A stretch of DNA of 64,000 bases, taken from assembly GCA_003260075.1 (NCBI GenBank), contig QLIY01000074.1:202918-266917 (forward strand), in the 5' to 3' direction. This document shows, piece after piece, positions 13,101 to 28,100 of this stretch. The notes beneath the pieces were generated by a model that was given only the letters and a program-made list of their open reading frames with translations, had not been told where the DNA came from and ran no database searches. The stretch comes from Phallusia mammillata (lineage: Eukaryota; Chordata; Ascidiacea; Phlebobranchia; Ascidiidae). Position 1 is the stretch's first letter. Every line of letters begins with the position of its first letter. The position numbers were made by a program, and so were the translations under genes.

Positions 13101-16100
13101 TGTGGTACAAAAACTACGAAAGGTCGTTTGCGAACTAGTCTGACAGCTGTGTAATCAACAACTAAACGTTTCAACCAGCTAAAAATGACAGGTAGCGTTT
13201 ATTATTTGTTAATTGGTGCTTTAAAGTTTAGACTAGGCCTACTTATTTTTTTAAATAACCATTTTTTGCAGAAAAATATCAAAATATTGCATTTAATGAG
13301 CAAAATCAATGCGCTTTAAACGTTTAGCTAGTAACTATTGTCAGCTAAGGCGTTTGTAGGCTAGGTTTACTGATGAAACGAATTCGTTTAGGGTGGTTCG
13401 AAAGCAACCAGCTTTAAGCACTTCGAAACGATTGTGTGTAAACAGACTGAAAGCGTTTATGCTCCACTGATGTCAAGTGGAATTAAAGAAACGCAAGTGG
13501 TGTACAATTGTATGGCGCGTCTGCTAGTTCAGAATTGCTTAAGCGTTTTGTTCGGCTGGAAATCACATCAACAAATAACTATACGTGTTTAAAGCGGATT
13601 GTGAGGCTTCTCGTTATGGTTGACCAAGCTAAGAGGTTTTGCATGCTGCTCGGGAAAAACAAATAATTGTAAGCCTTGGGTCGTAAATATACAAGTAATG
13701 AGCAATTACCCGGATCATTATCAGCTCAAAACTCGAAAGTACGAAAATCTTTAGACCTTAAATAGTATTTCGGGCTAATCGGCTTGCCGTTTTTTTTAAT
13801 TTCGGCTTGAAACGGTTTACAATATTATCTCTCATAACGGTTTATTACATTATTACAACTGTTGTAAAAAATACAGCTAAACTTTTCCTCAACGATATTT
13901 TGATGTTGTTTATACGATTTCTATACAATCGCAACGGTTGACTGCACAAATGGACTAGAAAGCTCGCTTGGAACCCACTAAATGCGATTAAGTAAAGCGA
14001 GTTAAAAAAAACAAGCTAGAAATGCTTTTACAGCCAGTTATTAATCTCTGTGTGTTCCACTGAACGATTTTCGCACGCAATTTCAACAACAATTAATAAT
14101 AAATGTAAAAATCAGGTAAAAGGATGAGAAAAAGTCCGAAAGTTTGGTCCGATGTTGCGACTCAAGAGCTTCTAAACAATGTTGTAAACAATGCCGTGCT
14201 TTTGGTGACCGATAGAAAGGGTTTGAGAAATCAAGTGTTTTACAAACAAATTGAATCAAGATTTCTTCGCAAAGGACTCTTGTACACATGGTAAGTGGCA
14301 TCAAAATAAGTCGGAGAAAAGCAATTCTAGTGTTTTTGTGACCTTTCAAAAAGTTGTTGGCATCCAAACGTTTAGGGAATCATTGCAATAGACTTGCATA
14401 TTCTGCAAACTGAATCCTTTTTTGTTTTTAGGAAAGAAATACGAGAAAAATGGAGAAATTTGAAAAAGCAGTACAAAAAATTTTCCACTGGTGAACCAAA
14501 TGCAGCATGTAACTGGGTTTATTACAATCAAATGCACCAACTGCTAACTAAAGGACCATCAAATACTTCATCTTCACTTCCAATAGGGTTGTCTGCTACA
14601 GATGATGGTGTAAGTTTTTATTTCATTGGTAAATATTTAACGGTATGGCTGCAGCTCACTGAGCCATGATCCACCAATAGTGCCCTTCACTTATTTGCAC
14701 CTTATAATGTCGCATAGCTATTTCTGGCTTGGTGATTGTTCTTGTGCAAATGTGTTGCTATGTTTTTTTACCAAGCAAAATAAACTCAAATAGCTACAAT
14801 AGTAGTGACTGGGACTATAATAAATGCATTTCAACTTTCTAGGACTTGCCAGTGGCCAGGTCTTTGTATGAAGAAATGCAAAATGACATTGAAAACAACT
14901 GGACACCACCATCCTCAAGCATAATTGATCGCAATAGTTTCATGGGGAAAAACTGGACACTTGTTCCAAGTGTTGTAGATCAAACTAAAAAGCCTGAAGG
15001 ACATAAAACCTTTTCAACCACAGGTAGAACATGGCAGACATGTTTATTGCTTGCATGTTCATCATGTTAAAGCTTCTACCTGGAATGCTGTTTTTTGTCA
15101 CAGGTACCCAGTGTGTGGCTCAAACCTGCAATGTCAGCACTATGTGCACTGAAGAAGATTTCAAAGAAACCCAGTTTGACCCCAAACCAATAAGGGCAAA
15201 ACCGCTATACGGAATATTTAAAAATGCCGGCCTTGACCTAACGGAAAAGCGATCTTTACCTTTTGCAACCAGTAAAAGAAAACTTCCTTGGTGGGTAAAC
15301 TGTGGCTTTATAGGATTTAATGTTCAGCAGGATAACTTAAAGCATGTGAACTATTTGCTCTATTTTGTCATCCTATAAAATCCATTCAATAATCTGTTAC
15401 AAGATGATGTCCAGAAATTTGAATTCAAAATTTTAAATGTGTTTTTGTTTTTCTTTTCTAAAGCATCTTTTTGTATTATCTTTAGCATATAGTTCTTAAA
15501 AATGAGGCTTTAACCAAAACATATAGAAGATTGATTTGTAAAAGCTCCCATGAACCTGACCGTTTAGCATGAAAAAAACAGTATTTTACAGTGAAGAAAA
15601 AGCAGAGATTTTGGAAAAATTGCCTAAACTGTCAACTGCCAGTATAGAAGATACCGAAACTCAGGCTTCCCATGAAATGTTAGTTGTTGATATTAAAACT
15701 ACACCTCAGTCTATACACTAAATATTCGCAACATTTTTGCAGCAAATCCGAGGAAATTTCACAAAATCATTTAGCCACAGGATTGCCAAAACATTTATCG
15801 AAGTATGATGATATTGATGAAAATGAGACTTTTATTTGAAGTTCAAGACCATGACATGCAAAATGTCGAAAAATGTGCAATAGATAAAAGAGCAAAGTTT
15901 AATCATCGTTCTATTTAAAACTTTTTGGTACCTGATGGTACTTAGAGTGACATTTGTTTAACAGATCATTGTTTTCTGAATCAAAAACTTTATAATTGTT
16001 TTATTGTTTTGTTAAGAAGCTGGCATGTCTGTTCTACTTGTTTTATATTTGAACTGTGACAATTGTAGCATCGGGAATGCGAAAATGCTACAAAGGACCT

Positions 16101-19100
16101 AGAGACAGGCAAACACTGTTTGTGTTACAAAAACAAAGCAGTTTCAGTATGTAGTATGGTATGTGTAACATTTTTGGATCACTAGTATATTGCAGCCTTT
16201 TGTATGTCCCACAATTAACAGAAAGTTTTTGAAGGTTGTTTTTCTTGCATACACAAGTTTTTTTCAATGAACTGTTTATTTATGTTATTGTGACTGGCAA
16301 CAATCTGTACAACTCATGCTTTAACTGGATTGAAAATAAAAGCATTTTTGCTTGTATACTGTGGACTAGGGATCTGCCAAAACTGCAAAAGTTCAGTGTG
16401 CATTATGACATCACAAAAATCCCCTTTCTACGTTTTAGCTCTAAAAGGTCTCTTACGTCACCGGCGGTGTTTTAATAAGCTGTACATGCCCATAAAGTAC
16501 ACATTTTCCGCCATCTAGTGCATTTGGAAAATCATTCGTTTTTGTTCATAGACACCCTTTAGAACACTAGTTACATGTGTTAGCAGGGCATGAATATGCA
16601 AATTTAACGCTCGGGTCAGTTTGTGCAACTGCTCGGCCGAGCACCGAGCATTGAAAACAGCGACTCTGGCTCGGCTCGGCCCATCCCTACTGTGGACTGG
16701 CAATATTTTTTGTTTGTTTTGTAATCTATCATAGAGAAAACAAAACTGACTTCTGGTTTATCAAAAGTGTGCAAAATTAAATAGAATACCTGACCAACAT
16801 AAATAGTTTCACCATCGCTATTTGACCAGTATGTTACTTTGGGGAAAAACATACATCGCATGCCTTGTATTTTTAATACTGCTTCATTAATGCTTTCAAA
16901 ATCTTTACTGTGTCATTTTATCTTGTTTTTGCAAAATTTACATCAGAAACAGTCAACGCGTCTTAAAATTGAGATACATATTTTACTCTTGTGAGCATTA
17001 TCAGTCTCTCTTATTTAACTGTTTTGCGACAGATGGCTTCCTTAAGTTTTAGATATAAAGTACATGTAAAAATAACAATTGGCATTATTATTTCTTTTAA
17101 ATCACTGAACTATGCACAAACATGCGATATGCAAAGCCACCTAAGATTTTATATCACTTCTTGAATGAACAAAATAACTCACCTGTTCTTTTGCTTCGGA
17201 AGATGCCCCTTCCTCTTCAGTTTCAGAAATGTACTCCGAGGAGCCCTCATCTTGGCTTTCAGCTGCCTCCCCTCGTTTGCTAATTCTCACCTCGGGAACA
17301 TGTGATTCTTTATCGTCATCCTCATCATAATCTTCATCCTCTGTGGTGGTTGTCGCTTGTTTTGAGCTGTCCACCTCGGCAAATGAAACACGGCGTGGTT
17401 GCTTTATGGAGCTAAAAGCAAGACAAGGCAATAGATATCAGAAAATTGCCTTGAAAATGTTTTACATCAAACTGTGTTTTTTGTCTTGAGACAATTTTTC
17501 CGGAAACAGTGATTAAGACTTGTGTTTGCTTATGGGTGTTAAAATTGAGGTGTTTGCAAGTGTGTGATGTCACTACAAATTTTTTGTCAGTCAGTTTGAC
17601 AAAAGTCATATTTTTCAGCCGGTTCTGTTACAAAAAGTCCATTGACAATACCCGGTAATGCTAACCGGTTCGCTGATCTCATAAAATTTCGTGGGACGGT
17701 TCTATAGAACCGGTGCAAACCGACTGAATCGCACCACTGAATGACTCTACTAATACAACGAAAAAATTGATAAAACTGCAGATCAATAAAAAAAAAACAA
17801 GCCAAGCAATTTGTTACTGAAATTTTCAGGTTAATTGCAAAAAGAGGTTGGCAAATTGCTTAAGCTGTTAACCGGATTTGTCTGTATTACTAACACTGCA
17901 CAAAAAACAAAATTTTGTTATTTGTTTGTTTAACCTTTCTGGGACGGACAAGGTACTTGGTTCACTGGCAACAAATTTGATGCTTGGTTTTGACATTGAA
18001 GGTTCAGGAGACTTTGACTTCTTATAAGCTAAAACAAAAACAAATCATTGTTAATACAAAACTAGGGATGAGCCAAAACTGCAACTGTTCTGTTTGGTCG
18101 AGCAGGCTCTGTGCATTGTGAAGTCACAAACATTCTTAATTGCACACTAGCTTTCCAAGATGTCACCAGCTGCATGTTAAGCGCTGTACAAACCTCAGAA
18201 GTTTGCATTTTTCCACCATATCACACATTTAATAAAACAATGATTTTTGTTTTTGGATATCCTTTCAAACACTAGTTTCGCTTACATGAAAATAAATATG
18301 CAAATATAATGCTTGGGTCAGTTTGTGCAACTGCATGGCCAAACACCAAGCATCAAAAAGAGCGATGTTCGCTACTGAGTACTCCGGTTCTGGCTTGGCT
18401 CGGCCCAGCCCCATACAAAACCATAACCAACATAAAACACTTACATTTAGTAGTTTGTGAAGCTGACCCATCATCTTCAGTCTCGCTCATTTCTCTGTCA
18501 CTTAATTTCGCAATCGACCCTCCAACTGGAATCACTTCTCCATCAGGCATTTTCAGGGATGCTGCTAAAGTTGATCTGTTCCTCATTGATGCAGGCAAAC
18601 TGCCTCGAGTACTTTTGCTCTACAAATAAAAAATCAGTCACCTTTTAATAGGTCCTGACATTTTTACCCTTGTTTAAAAACTGCAAGTTGTCCATGCATT
18701 TTTGGCGTAAAATCTTTGATGACCACTGCCAGCTATTTTATTTTTTTGTTCATCCATAGTGCTTTTCCAATGAACACAGCATTTTTCCTACACTTTAAAT
18801 GCAGTTTCTATGCATATAAAAGCTAATGAAGGTTGTGTGTTACTTGTTTTTATAAAACATGTTTTTTTTATTAGGGGTTAGAATCCTGAAGGTATAACCC
18901 CAACAATTTTTTTGCCTTTATATATGCCAAGCATTTTTAACCAATTTGATGAGCCCCTCCCCTGTGATTTTAATGATATATGTACAGAGATTTTCGTCAT
19001 GGTGAATATTTTAGCACAATTGTGCTGCTACGATTTGTTTCATCCAGCGAAATAAAATCAACTCAGATGACACTTATTACAAATCATCATTATACAACAG

Positions 19101-22100
19101 TCTTGTCAAATAGCAATAAATACGTCATGAAACATCAGTGTATTTACCTTCTTGCTAGAAGTCGATTTAAGAAAAGATGCAGAAGACTGACTTCCAGGTC
19201 CACTGTAACCCTTTAAGCCTGTAAACAATACAAAGTTAAGGAGCAAATACCTAAATTTAACCAAACAATTGCTATATTTTCGAAAACATTTGTTTATGTT
19301 AAAAAAACTACTATTTAATGTCTTGCATGTTTTGTTTCATAAAAAAATAAACAAATATAATACCACAAACATCTACAAATGACACCAAACACACAGGATA
19401 AATATGCAGACGTGATTTAAAACTAGTTGTACACATGATTCTAAGCCTACCATAGACTGGGGCCTCAATTTCACTTCCAATTTCATTTTGGCTGTCCTTG
19501 GATGATGAAAGTTTTGAGCGTTTTGAAGCTATAGCATGCAAGTAAATCGAATACAGGTGATGATTACACATTCTACAAGCTGCCATGCAATTTTTACCAC
19601 AGTTATTGTATGTGAACAAAATGGGTACAACAACTGCATTAAATGCATTTTTAATCGCAAATTTTTTTTGCCGCAATTTCCTGATTCTGTGGTAGTGTTT
19701 TTGTAACATTTTTATGTCCAATATTAAAAATCAAACGAAACAATACCAAAAAGATATATTTGTGTTTTTTTTTAATCTTATATTATTACATGATGCTGGA
19801 ACGTTTCAAGCTTATTTGGTGTGAATGGTTAGCTGTCATGGTTTTAGATATTTTCAAAAACATTTTGGTACAATTGATGGAACAAGATGGAAAAACTTGT
19901 TAATATGTTGGTGTTAAATAATGTCTTGGTTCATTAGGTGTTGAACAATTCATTAAAAATACTACAAAGCTACTTTCAACTATCAAGCTATGCAATGTTA
20001 AATCCGTTTAAGACTGATACCTTGCTTTGATTTAGAACTTCCAGTTTGACTTGACTTAGATGCAAATTCCCTCTTCGATGATTTTCGTTCTGTGGATTTA
20101 GACGATGCTCCATCACTGTGATCCGACTCCTCATTGTCGGAATCTGAATACAACACATTAAAAAATTTTTTTTTTTTTTTTTTTTCTACATAGCTACAAA
20201 AGTTATTTGACAGTTGACACGGTCTTTTAAATAGGTTTTAATTCCTGTGTGGTAAAAAATGCTTAGTTCACTTTCATTGTGTTCTTGTTGTATTGACTAT
20301 GTTTCTAAATGTCAAACATTCACGACACATTCGATGCAGCTAAAAAAGATCAGCGGACTTGCAATATAATATGCAGATCAATAGCAGACTTGAAACATAA
20401 TGCAGTCAGGCCCCGTCTGCATTTGAACAAGAAAAAACAAAACAAACAAATATTTCTTCACAGCAAAGATTGGTTTCAATTATCGCATCGAAGTGTTAAA
20501 AAACTTGGTATTAAAGACATAGTACTAACAGAGATCAGCTCAGATACTTATATTTTCATACAATAACCTAAAAGCCATTACCGAATGTCACTTCAACATA
20601 TTTGCATCGATATATAAGCTATTGCTGCCAGGTATAATATCTAGTTTATAGAGCTCTTCTGGCAAATGTAATTTTATTCCGACGTTTTGACGCCCTATAC
20701 TTGATAATTGCATCAAGTTTCATTTCATTTGTGAAAGAAAACGTAGTTCCACGATAGCACTAAAACAATCACCCAGCTTAACATTAAAATATTATAGAGC
20801 GCAAAACACTAATTTGTATGTATTTCTGTACCTTTTCGGGATGGTCGTTGTCCTTTTCTGTATTTATCACCATCATCTGATTCTTGCTGGTCAGAGCCAT
20901 CTGATCCATCTTGTTCACTGCCACTATCTGATCTCACTTTGCCCCTCAAGGAAGCATGTTGACTTCCGGGCAATGACCCAGATGGAGCAAGATACTGGGA
21001 ACCAGATAGAGATGCTTGTTGTTGGGGAGTAGTGCTTTCCTGTTGTTTTGTCAGCATTGGAGTGGCTGGTTCAATTCCAATAGAAGGCACAAGAGGGGGC
21101 CGTTCTAAAGTCTGTGACAAATGTTGTGTAGAGTTTTTTTTGTTTGACACAGAAAATTGTCACAAAACATTATCACTAAACACAATTGTCAAGGCAAACA
21201 CTGATGCATGACACTAATATGAAGAGCCGATTTTGTGGATAAAATGTAATGCAATGCAGCTACAGTGTCAGTGCATTGCATCATGGACTTGTCAGAGATT
21301 ATGTGAAACGCTTACAGTACCACAACAAACCTAAATAAAACCAGCATTTGCAAAAACACAATTTTGCATTAAACTCTAGGGCAGCGGTTCCCAAACTGGG
21401 GTCCGCGGACCTTTTGGGGTTCGTGAAGCAATTTTGCGGGGTCCGCGAAAAGGTTGACGTACCTCTGGAGTCTTATTTGGCGTCAATTTGTGTCACTGAA
21501 TAGGTTTAAATCAAAGTACAATTAAAGATCCACTGCCTCCATTACTATACAATAGATAACCTTTGTTGCATGACAACTGCAATTGTTTGCGCACTATCGT
21601 AATGTTTTCTGTCTTGTCTGTGATGTCACAAACCGTCTTTGGATCGTTGTTATGTGTAATTTTGCATACCTAATAAGCTAAAATTCTGTAAATCAACTTT
21701 CGTATTGCTAAAATACACCTTCAGGCTTAAGGTCCGCGAGTCCTCGAATAATGGCAAAGTGACCGTTTTGAAAAAACGATGAAAAAGTTTGAAAACCACT
21801 AAGTTAGAAAGTTGTTACATTAAAAAGAATCGTGACTGCACTAGTGTACTAAAAGTGTGTGGTTTTGCATTTTTTCTATAGCATTCTTTGATTTTTATAG
21901 GGCCGCGAAATATCAAAATAATTGCAAAGGGTCCACCAGGCAAATTTTTTAGAAAAGTTTGGGAACCGCTGGTNGGGGTCCGCGGACCTTTTGGGGTCCG
22001 TGAAGCAATTTTGCGGGGTCCGCGAAAAGGTTGACGTACCTCTGGAGTCTTATTTGGCGTCAATTTGTGTCACTGAATAGGTTTAAATCAAAGTACAATT

Positions 22101-25100
22101 AAAGATCCACTGCCTCCATTACTATACAATAGATAACCTTTGTTGCATGACAACTGCAATTGTTTGCGCACTATCGTAATGTTTTCTGTCTTGTCTGTGA
22201 TGTCACAAACCGTCTTTGGATCGTTGTTATGTGTAATTTTGCATACCTAATAAGCTAAAATTCTGTAAATCAACTTTCGTATTGCTAAAATACACCTTCA
22301 GGCTTAAGGTCCGCGAGTCCTCGAATAATGGCAAAGTGACCGTTTTGAAAAAACGATGAAAAAGTTTGAAAACCACTAAGTTAGAAAGTTGTTACATTAA
22401 AAAGAATCGTGACTGCACTAGTGTACTAAAAGTGTGTGGTTTTGCATTTTTTCTATAGCATTCTTTGATTTTTATAGGGCCGCGAAATATCAAAATAATT
22501 GCAAAGGGTCCACCAGGCAAATTTTTTAGAAAAGTTTGGGAATCGCTGCTCTAGGGGGATATTTTTTGCTGTTTTTTGCAACATAATATGGAAATAGTTG
22601 AAATCCGCATTTCTTTAAATCACCAGAAATTTAATAATTGCTTGACATGTGGCTGTTAAAGTGACTTCAGAATCTTTGCTTTACAGTTTTAAAATAAGTT
22701 GGCTTTTCGTCAAAAACATTTCAAAAAATATGATTTGTGCTTTAAGCCTTGTTAAGATACAGACAATTTGTCTTCGTTGATTTGTGGCAGTTAAATTAAT
22801 TTCTGTACCTTTCTTGAACTTCCTCGTCGAGTTTTTTTCACTGACGATGTTCGTTGTTTGTGTTTTGATGAATGGTGAGATGCTGAATGCGACTTCTTTG
22901 ATTCACTCTGGACACTGGCAGCTTCAGAAGGACCTTGGCTTGCTGACAGGATGGACATTTTGTCGGATAATGTCTGTTTGACTGTAACACAATATTTCGA
23001 ATAGTTAGAAAAAATTCTAATGTGGTTAACAGAACAGAGTAATTATTTTGGAACACTATACAGGATCTGTTCATAAGTTTAATGGTGACATAACGGCCCT
23101 TTGAAAACCCGGAAGTGCTTGGGACAGCCAGGGACCGCTATCGACTAATGTTACTGGAATCATTTTTCATTCAACGCTATACACCGGAATTAAACGTTGA
23201 TTCTAAGTCGGTTCCTCTGTATTTGTTTAATACCTAATTAACTTATTGCGAATTTTTTATGTGATGTGCTGTCCTACTATTGTTTCTTTGTTTGTAAATA
23301 TATTGTATGTCAAAGTTGCTCTTCACCTGTTTGGTCAGACGCACACTCTCAGGTGGCTTACACCTCGCTTCTGCGCACCTTTTTATCTATCGTTTTTATG
23401 CAACGCTTGTTTCGCACCTTTTTATCATTCCTTTATGTCCCCCCCCCCAGCATGTCGCTTTTTACGTCTATTTGGGCCGTTATTTTCACCATTAGAGTAA
23501 TTATTTTCGTGGACTTATGTAGATGTAGTTTCAACTATCACAGGCATAGTTTATACACATCAATAATGACACAGGTGTGTCTACGATTTGGATTTACCTA
23601 AATTGCTGGTAATGGGCATTGCACCACCATAAAAACTTGAGTTTTGTTTTTGTGATGAAGTTTCATCATCTCCAGGTAGTTTTGGAGCGAATAGAACCTG
23701 AATAAAAACAGTTTTATTTTATTTTAAAATTACAAAACAATTAAATTTCGATAAAAAATCATTAAAAGGAATACTATTCTGAAGAATTTTGGTCCACCTG
23801 ATCAAATGTTTGGACATTTTCCTTAGCTGTATTACATTTGTTATATGGCCTAGCATGTACATCAGAAGCACCCAAGGCATATTAAAAATTTAAAAATTAC
23901 ATAAATACCTGCTTTGCTCCTGAAGAGTGACTTGACGTTGTAGACTTTGGGCCATGAGGTCGACTATGGTCAGGCAGCATAACCTCTTCAGCTGGATTAA
24001 ACACATAAGCACCACTTGCTGCAGCAGCCACGGCAGCATCCACTTCTGTGGCAGATGATCTGTGACTCCCACTGATTCGTTTCACCACATAGACATCCTC
24101 GTATTCAATCTGAAATATTTTTTTTGTCACACAATAATTTAGATTTTTGGAAATGTTTTTTACAATCGGGTTTTAAAATAGCATGGTATAAATTTGTTGT
24201 TGCTTATTTCAAAAAACAGTTTTTACAGTTTAAAATCTATACAGCTTAAAGGGAGTGCTTTTAGCATTTTATTTTAAAGCATATCTGGTTAATTGCATAA
24301 CCAAGTTGCCAAGCTTGTAATGAAATAAACTGGATTATGTGATTATGTGAATAAGGGGTTTTATGAACCATATGCAATTAAACGCATTAAATCCATCTGT
24401 AGAGGTTGAAATACCTTTCCATTTGGTTGTGGCTGTTTTTGAGCCAGCAACCTTGAATCTACAGCTGGCGTGTTGTTTGGTACCTGGATCGAGCCAGCAC
24501 CAGCCAAGTTTGCATCACGTCGCACTAATTTGCGGTGCTTTTCTTTGCTCACATGCTGTTAACAGGTCGGTTAGTAACATGCTAAAATAGGTAATAGTTT
24601 TCATGCACAAAAACAATTAAAAGTTTAAAAATTAGTTAGTAGCAGTTAGAAATTTTTACTCATTTAAAATCAGATCATAAACATAAATTTTAAACCTTAG
24701 CAAGATTAAAGACATGTTAGTAAAATAAAGTAGTATTTGTACAGAACAGATAGAATCTTTAACTTGTTTTTATAGCATTCTGTTTCATGCTCTTTTAAGA
24801 GTTGTAAGTAGGCCTAAACTTGGGGATAGAACGATTTTTTTTTCAACAAAGCCTGAAGTAAATGTGAATGTCAGGCATATTGCAACACAAATAAGGTAGT
24901 GTGTGAAGTCAGGCCCTAATTAAGCCCTTCTATTGAAATTTAAGCCCAAACCTGGCCCGAAAAATCCAGATCCAACTTACAACTCCGGCTCATGCCAACA
25001 CAACATCATGCATTACATAAGACAAAACCATGTATGTACCTGGATTTCTGTCACAGTACCAGGTTGTGGTTTTTGAACAATAACATAAGTATCTCGTGGA

Positions 25101-28100
25101 TTTGTCCCATCTTCATACACTATAACAAATATAGTTTTGTATTTGAATTGTGATTAAATCCTGGGGTTTCTGTGAGTCAGTCTTTGAGGTTTAACTGAGC
25201 TTTGCTTCCATTTTATACACAAGATTTCAATTTGAGAGTTTGTCTACTGGTAAAGAAGTTTCAAAATCTGTAGTTTAAGACCTAAAATATACAGAAGATA
25301 TGGCAATAATAAAGTTTGGGTAGATGTTAGTTTAAGTCTGTGAATTGCAATGATCCAACCTATTATTGGATAAAGAAGAGACCTACAATATCATAGAAAC
25401 CAAGCAACAAAGAAACAAGAATTAGTCCTTATTACCTCTTGTTTCATTGAAAACTGCTTAAGTTATTGCTTAATAAAATATATTTTATAAGACAGGGATG
25501 TGGAATATATTGAGTTGTCCATGCAACATTTTTAATATTCAGATATTTTTTCAACTAGAAAGTTTGCTGATGGTTAGGTTCCAAAAGGTATAAAAGTGAT
25601 GCTTATCAAATGGCTAATGGAGTTTGATTTTTCCAAACCACACCAAGAACAACGCCCTATCTTGTGCAATGGCAAATCTATCTTCAATCAGGCATCATAT
25701 TACATAAGTGGAAGGAAGGACAGTGCTACCGAAACCTGATCAGGTAAAACATGTTTGAAGAACAAAAGCTTTTGGCCACACAATAGAAAACATATGTTGT
25801 CCAGAACAGGTGCAAAGATAAGAGTGCAGCGAGCTACACAAGATGTATGTGGTGCTTCAAACTTTTCATACACATTCCATAGCAAACGCTGTACGGGGTT
25901 GAACACAATAGGCCGATAAGTGGCAGAATGGGTTTTTACTACACAATAAGTGGTGAAAGTCAGCTTTCCAAAGCACAGGCTTATGGCAGCAGCGCCGTAT
26001 ACTGTTTCAGTGGCTTAACCATGTGACTTTCAAAACATTATGACCCTTTTTTTAAAGGTTGTATCATAGTACGCAACAAAGTCTGTGTATATCACAACAC
26101 AGCCTTTATGAGTTCGGTTTTTAATTCTTTATTTCCCAGAGCATGCTGCTTTGTTTCAAGTATTTACTAAACACTGGTAACAAGGGAACAAAAGATTTTA
26201 AAACCCTAAATGTCTGACCTTTGTGGAACCAGGAAGTCTATGTGTCCATCTACAACTAAAATTAAGCCATAATGGAATTTGTTATTTAGAATTGCTGTAC
26301 TTTAATTAAAGAGGTATTGTAAAATGAAATGAGTTCATTACAACATTGTTTCCTGTGTACTTTTGTCCCAGGTTTTGCTTTGAAATATAACAACATGGCA
26401 GGTAATATTTCTGGTCAAAAACATGTGTATTTTCAATACATTAGAAACAATACCTTACCGGAAATGCTTGTTTCTTTGACTGTTGGTTCTTTATCTGGCC
26501 CATGGAGTTCTGTGGGTTCATGTACACTCTGTTGCACTTTGATGTGTGTTTGTCTGGTAAAGCAATGAGTTTAATTGTGTACATTACTCCCCCCCCCCCC
26601 TTTCTGGTCAAAAACATGTGTATTTTCAATACATTAGAAACAATACCTCACCGGAAATGCTTGTTTCTTTGACTGTTGGTGCTTTATCTGGCCCATGGAG
26701 TTCTGTGGGTTCATGTGCACTCTGTTGCACTTTGATGTGTGCTTGTCTGGTAAAGCAATGAGTTTAATTGTGTACATTACCTCTATATAAATGAACAACA
26801 CACCTGTGCTCATGTTTGTCATGTCGATGACGTCTTTTCTTGTCTTCCCCTACACAAAGATGTTTGTTTTATAGGCAATATAAGTGAACAAGAACATACA
26901 TTTGTTGCACATTGCAAAAGTAATTTAAAAAAGAATATGGCTTGAACAATTTGTCTGTTGAAACACATGCCCAGCAGAAATTTGAAACAGACACAGAAAA
27001 AATCTTAGTTTAATGAAAAATGTATGGTTTGCTAAAGATGCCAACAAACTTTGAAACACAGCAATTTACAAACTAAGGTTTACTATAATCATAATNTAAA
27101 GATGCCAACAAACTTTGAAACACAGCAATTTACAAACTAAGGTTTACTATAATCATAATCAATTTTACAATTTCTGGGTTTAAAATATGATGCTGTAGAT
27201 TCTAGTAAATCACAATTTCTGTTTAAATGAATTCATCACCTCAACAAAAAGATTCTACTATAAAGCACATTCTGTATAATTACAATGAATAAGCTAGGCA
27301 AATTAAGAGTTTCCATTAAGAGAGTCATCTTACGTTTCGGAGCATTTTCATCTGCTTCTTCCTCCTCTTGACGATTTTTGTGTCTGTGATGATGTCGTTT
27401 GTGGTGTTTCTTATCCTCATTCGCTGCTTCAGGTGAATGTCTTGGTTCATCCCGTGCTGGTGGTCTATCAAAAATATGTATGTTGTTTATTTGCAAACCA
27501 TTTTATAGCAATCATTGAAAATATTTTTTTTACATTCCACAGTGTACATAACTGTACTGCTAGGGTCGTACACTAACAACTCAATTCTTTGGTTTGCATA
27601 ATAAATCGAAGTTTTTGCTTTTATTGATATTAAATGAAGATGTGACTTGAGTTTTTTTTTAGTAAATAAAACGAAAACAAAGCAAAGATCAATAGAACAG
27701 TAAAAACATATGAGTTGAATTTATTTTGCTTGGTAAAAACACATATAGCATCACAATGGCAATGGCAAAAAGCCGAAAATAGCTGCACCACATGAGATGG
27801 ACTGAATGAATAATTTGCAATAACTTGTTCCACAATTGTAAAAACAGTTTTCCTCAACTAACCTTTCAGCTTTTTGTTTTTCTTTTGCTGCCAATGCACT
27901 TGCTTCTTCGGCCTATGATTAAAACATTCAAATTTACAAAAGTGTAAAATTAAGAAAATATTATCACACTTTTATCTTAAAACTTTACTTTTTTCTTCTC
28001 TTCTGCTTGAAGTTTTTCCTCTCTTAACTTTCTCCTCATTTCTCTTTCTTCTCTCCGTTTTCTTCGACGTTCTTCCTTTTGTCTTTTTTCTTCCTCTTTT

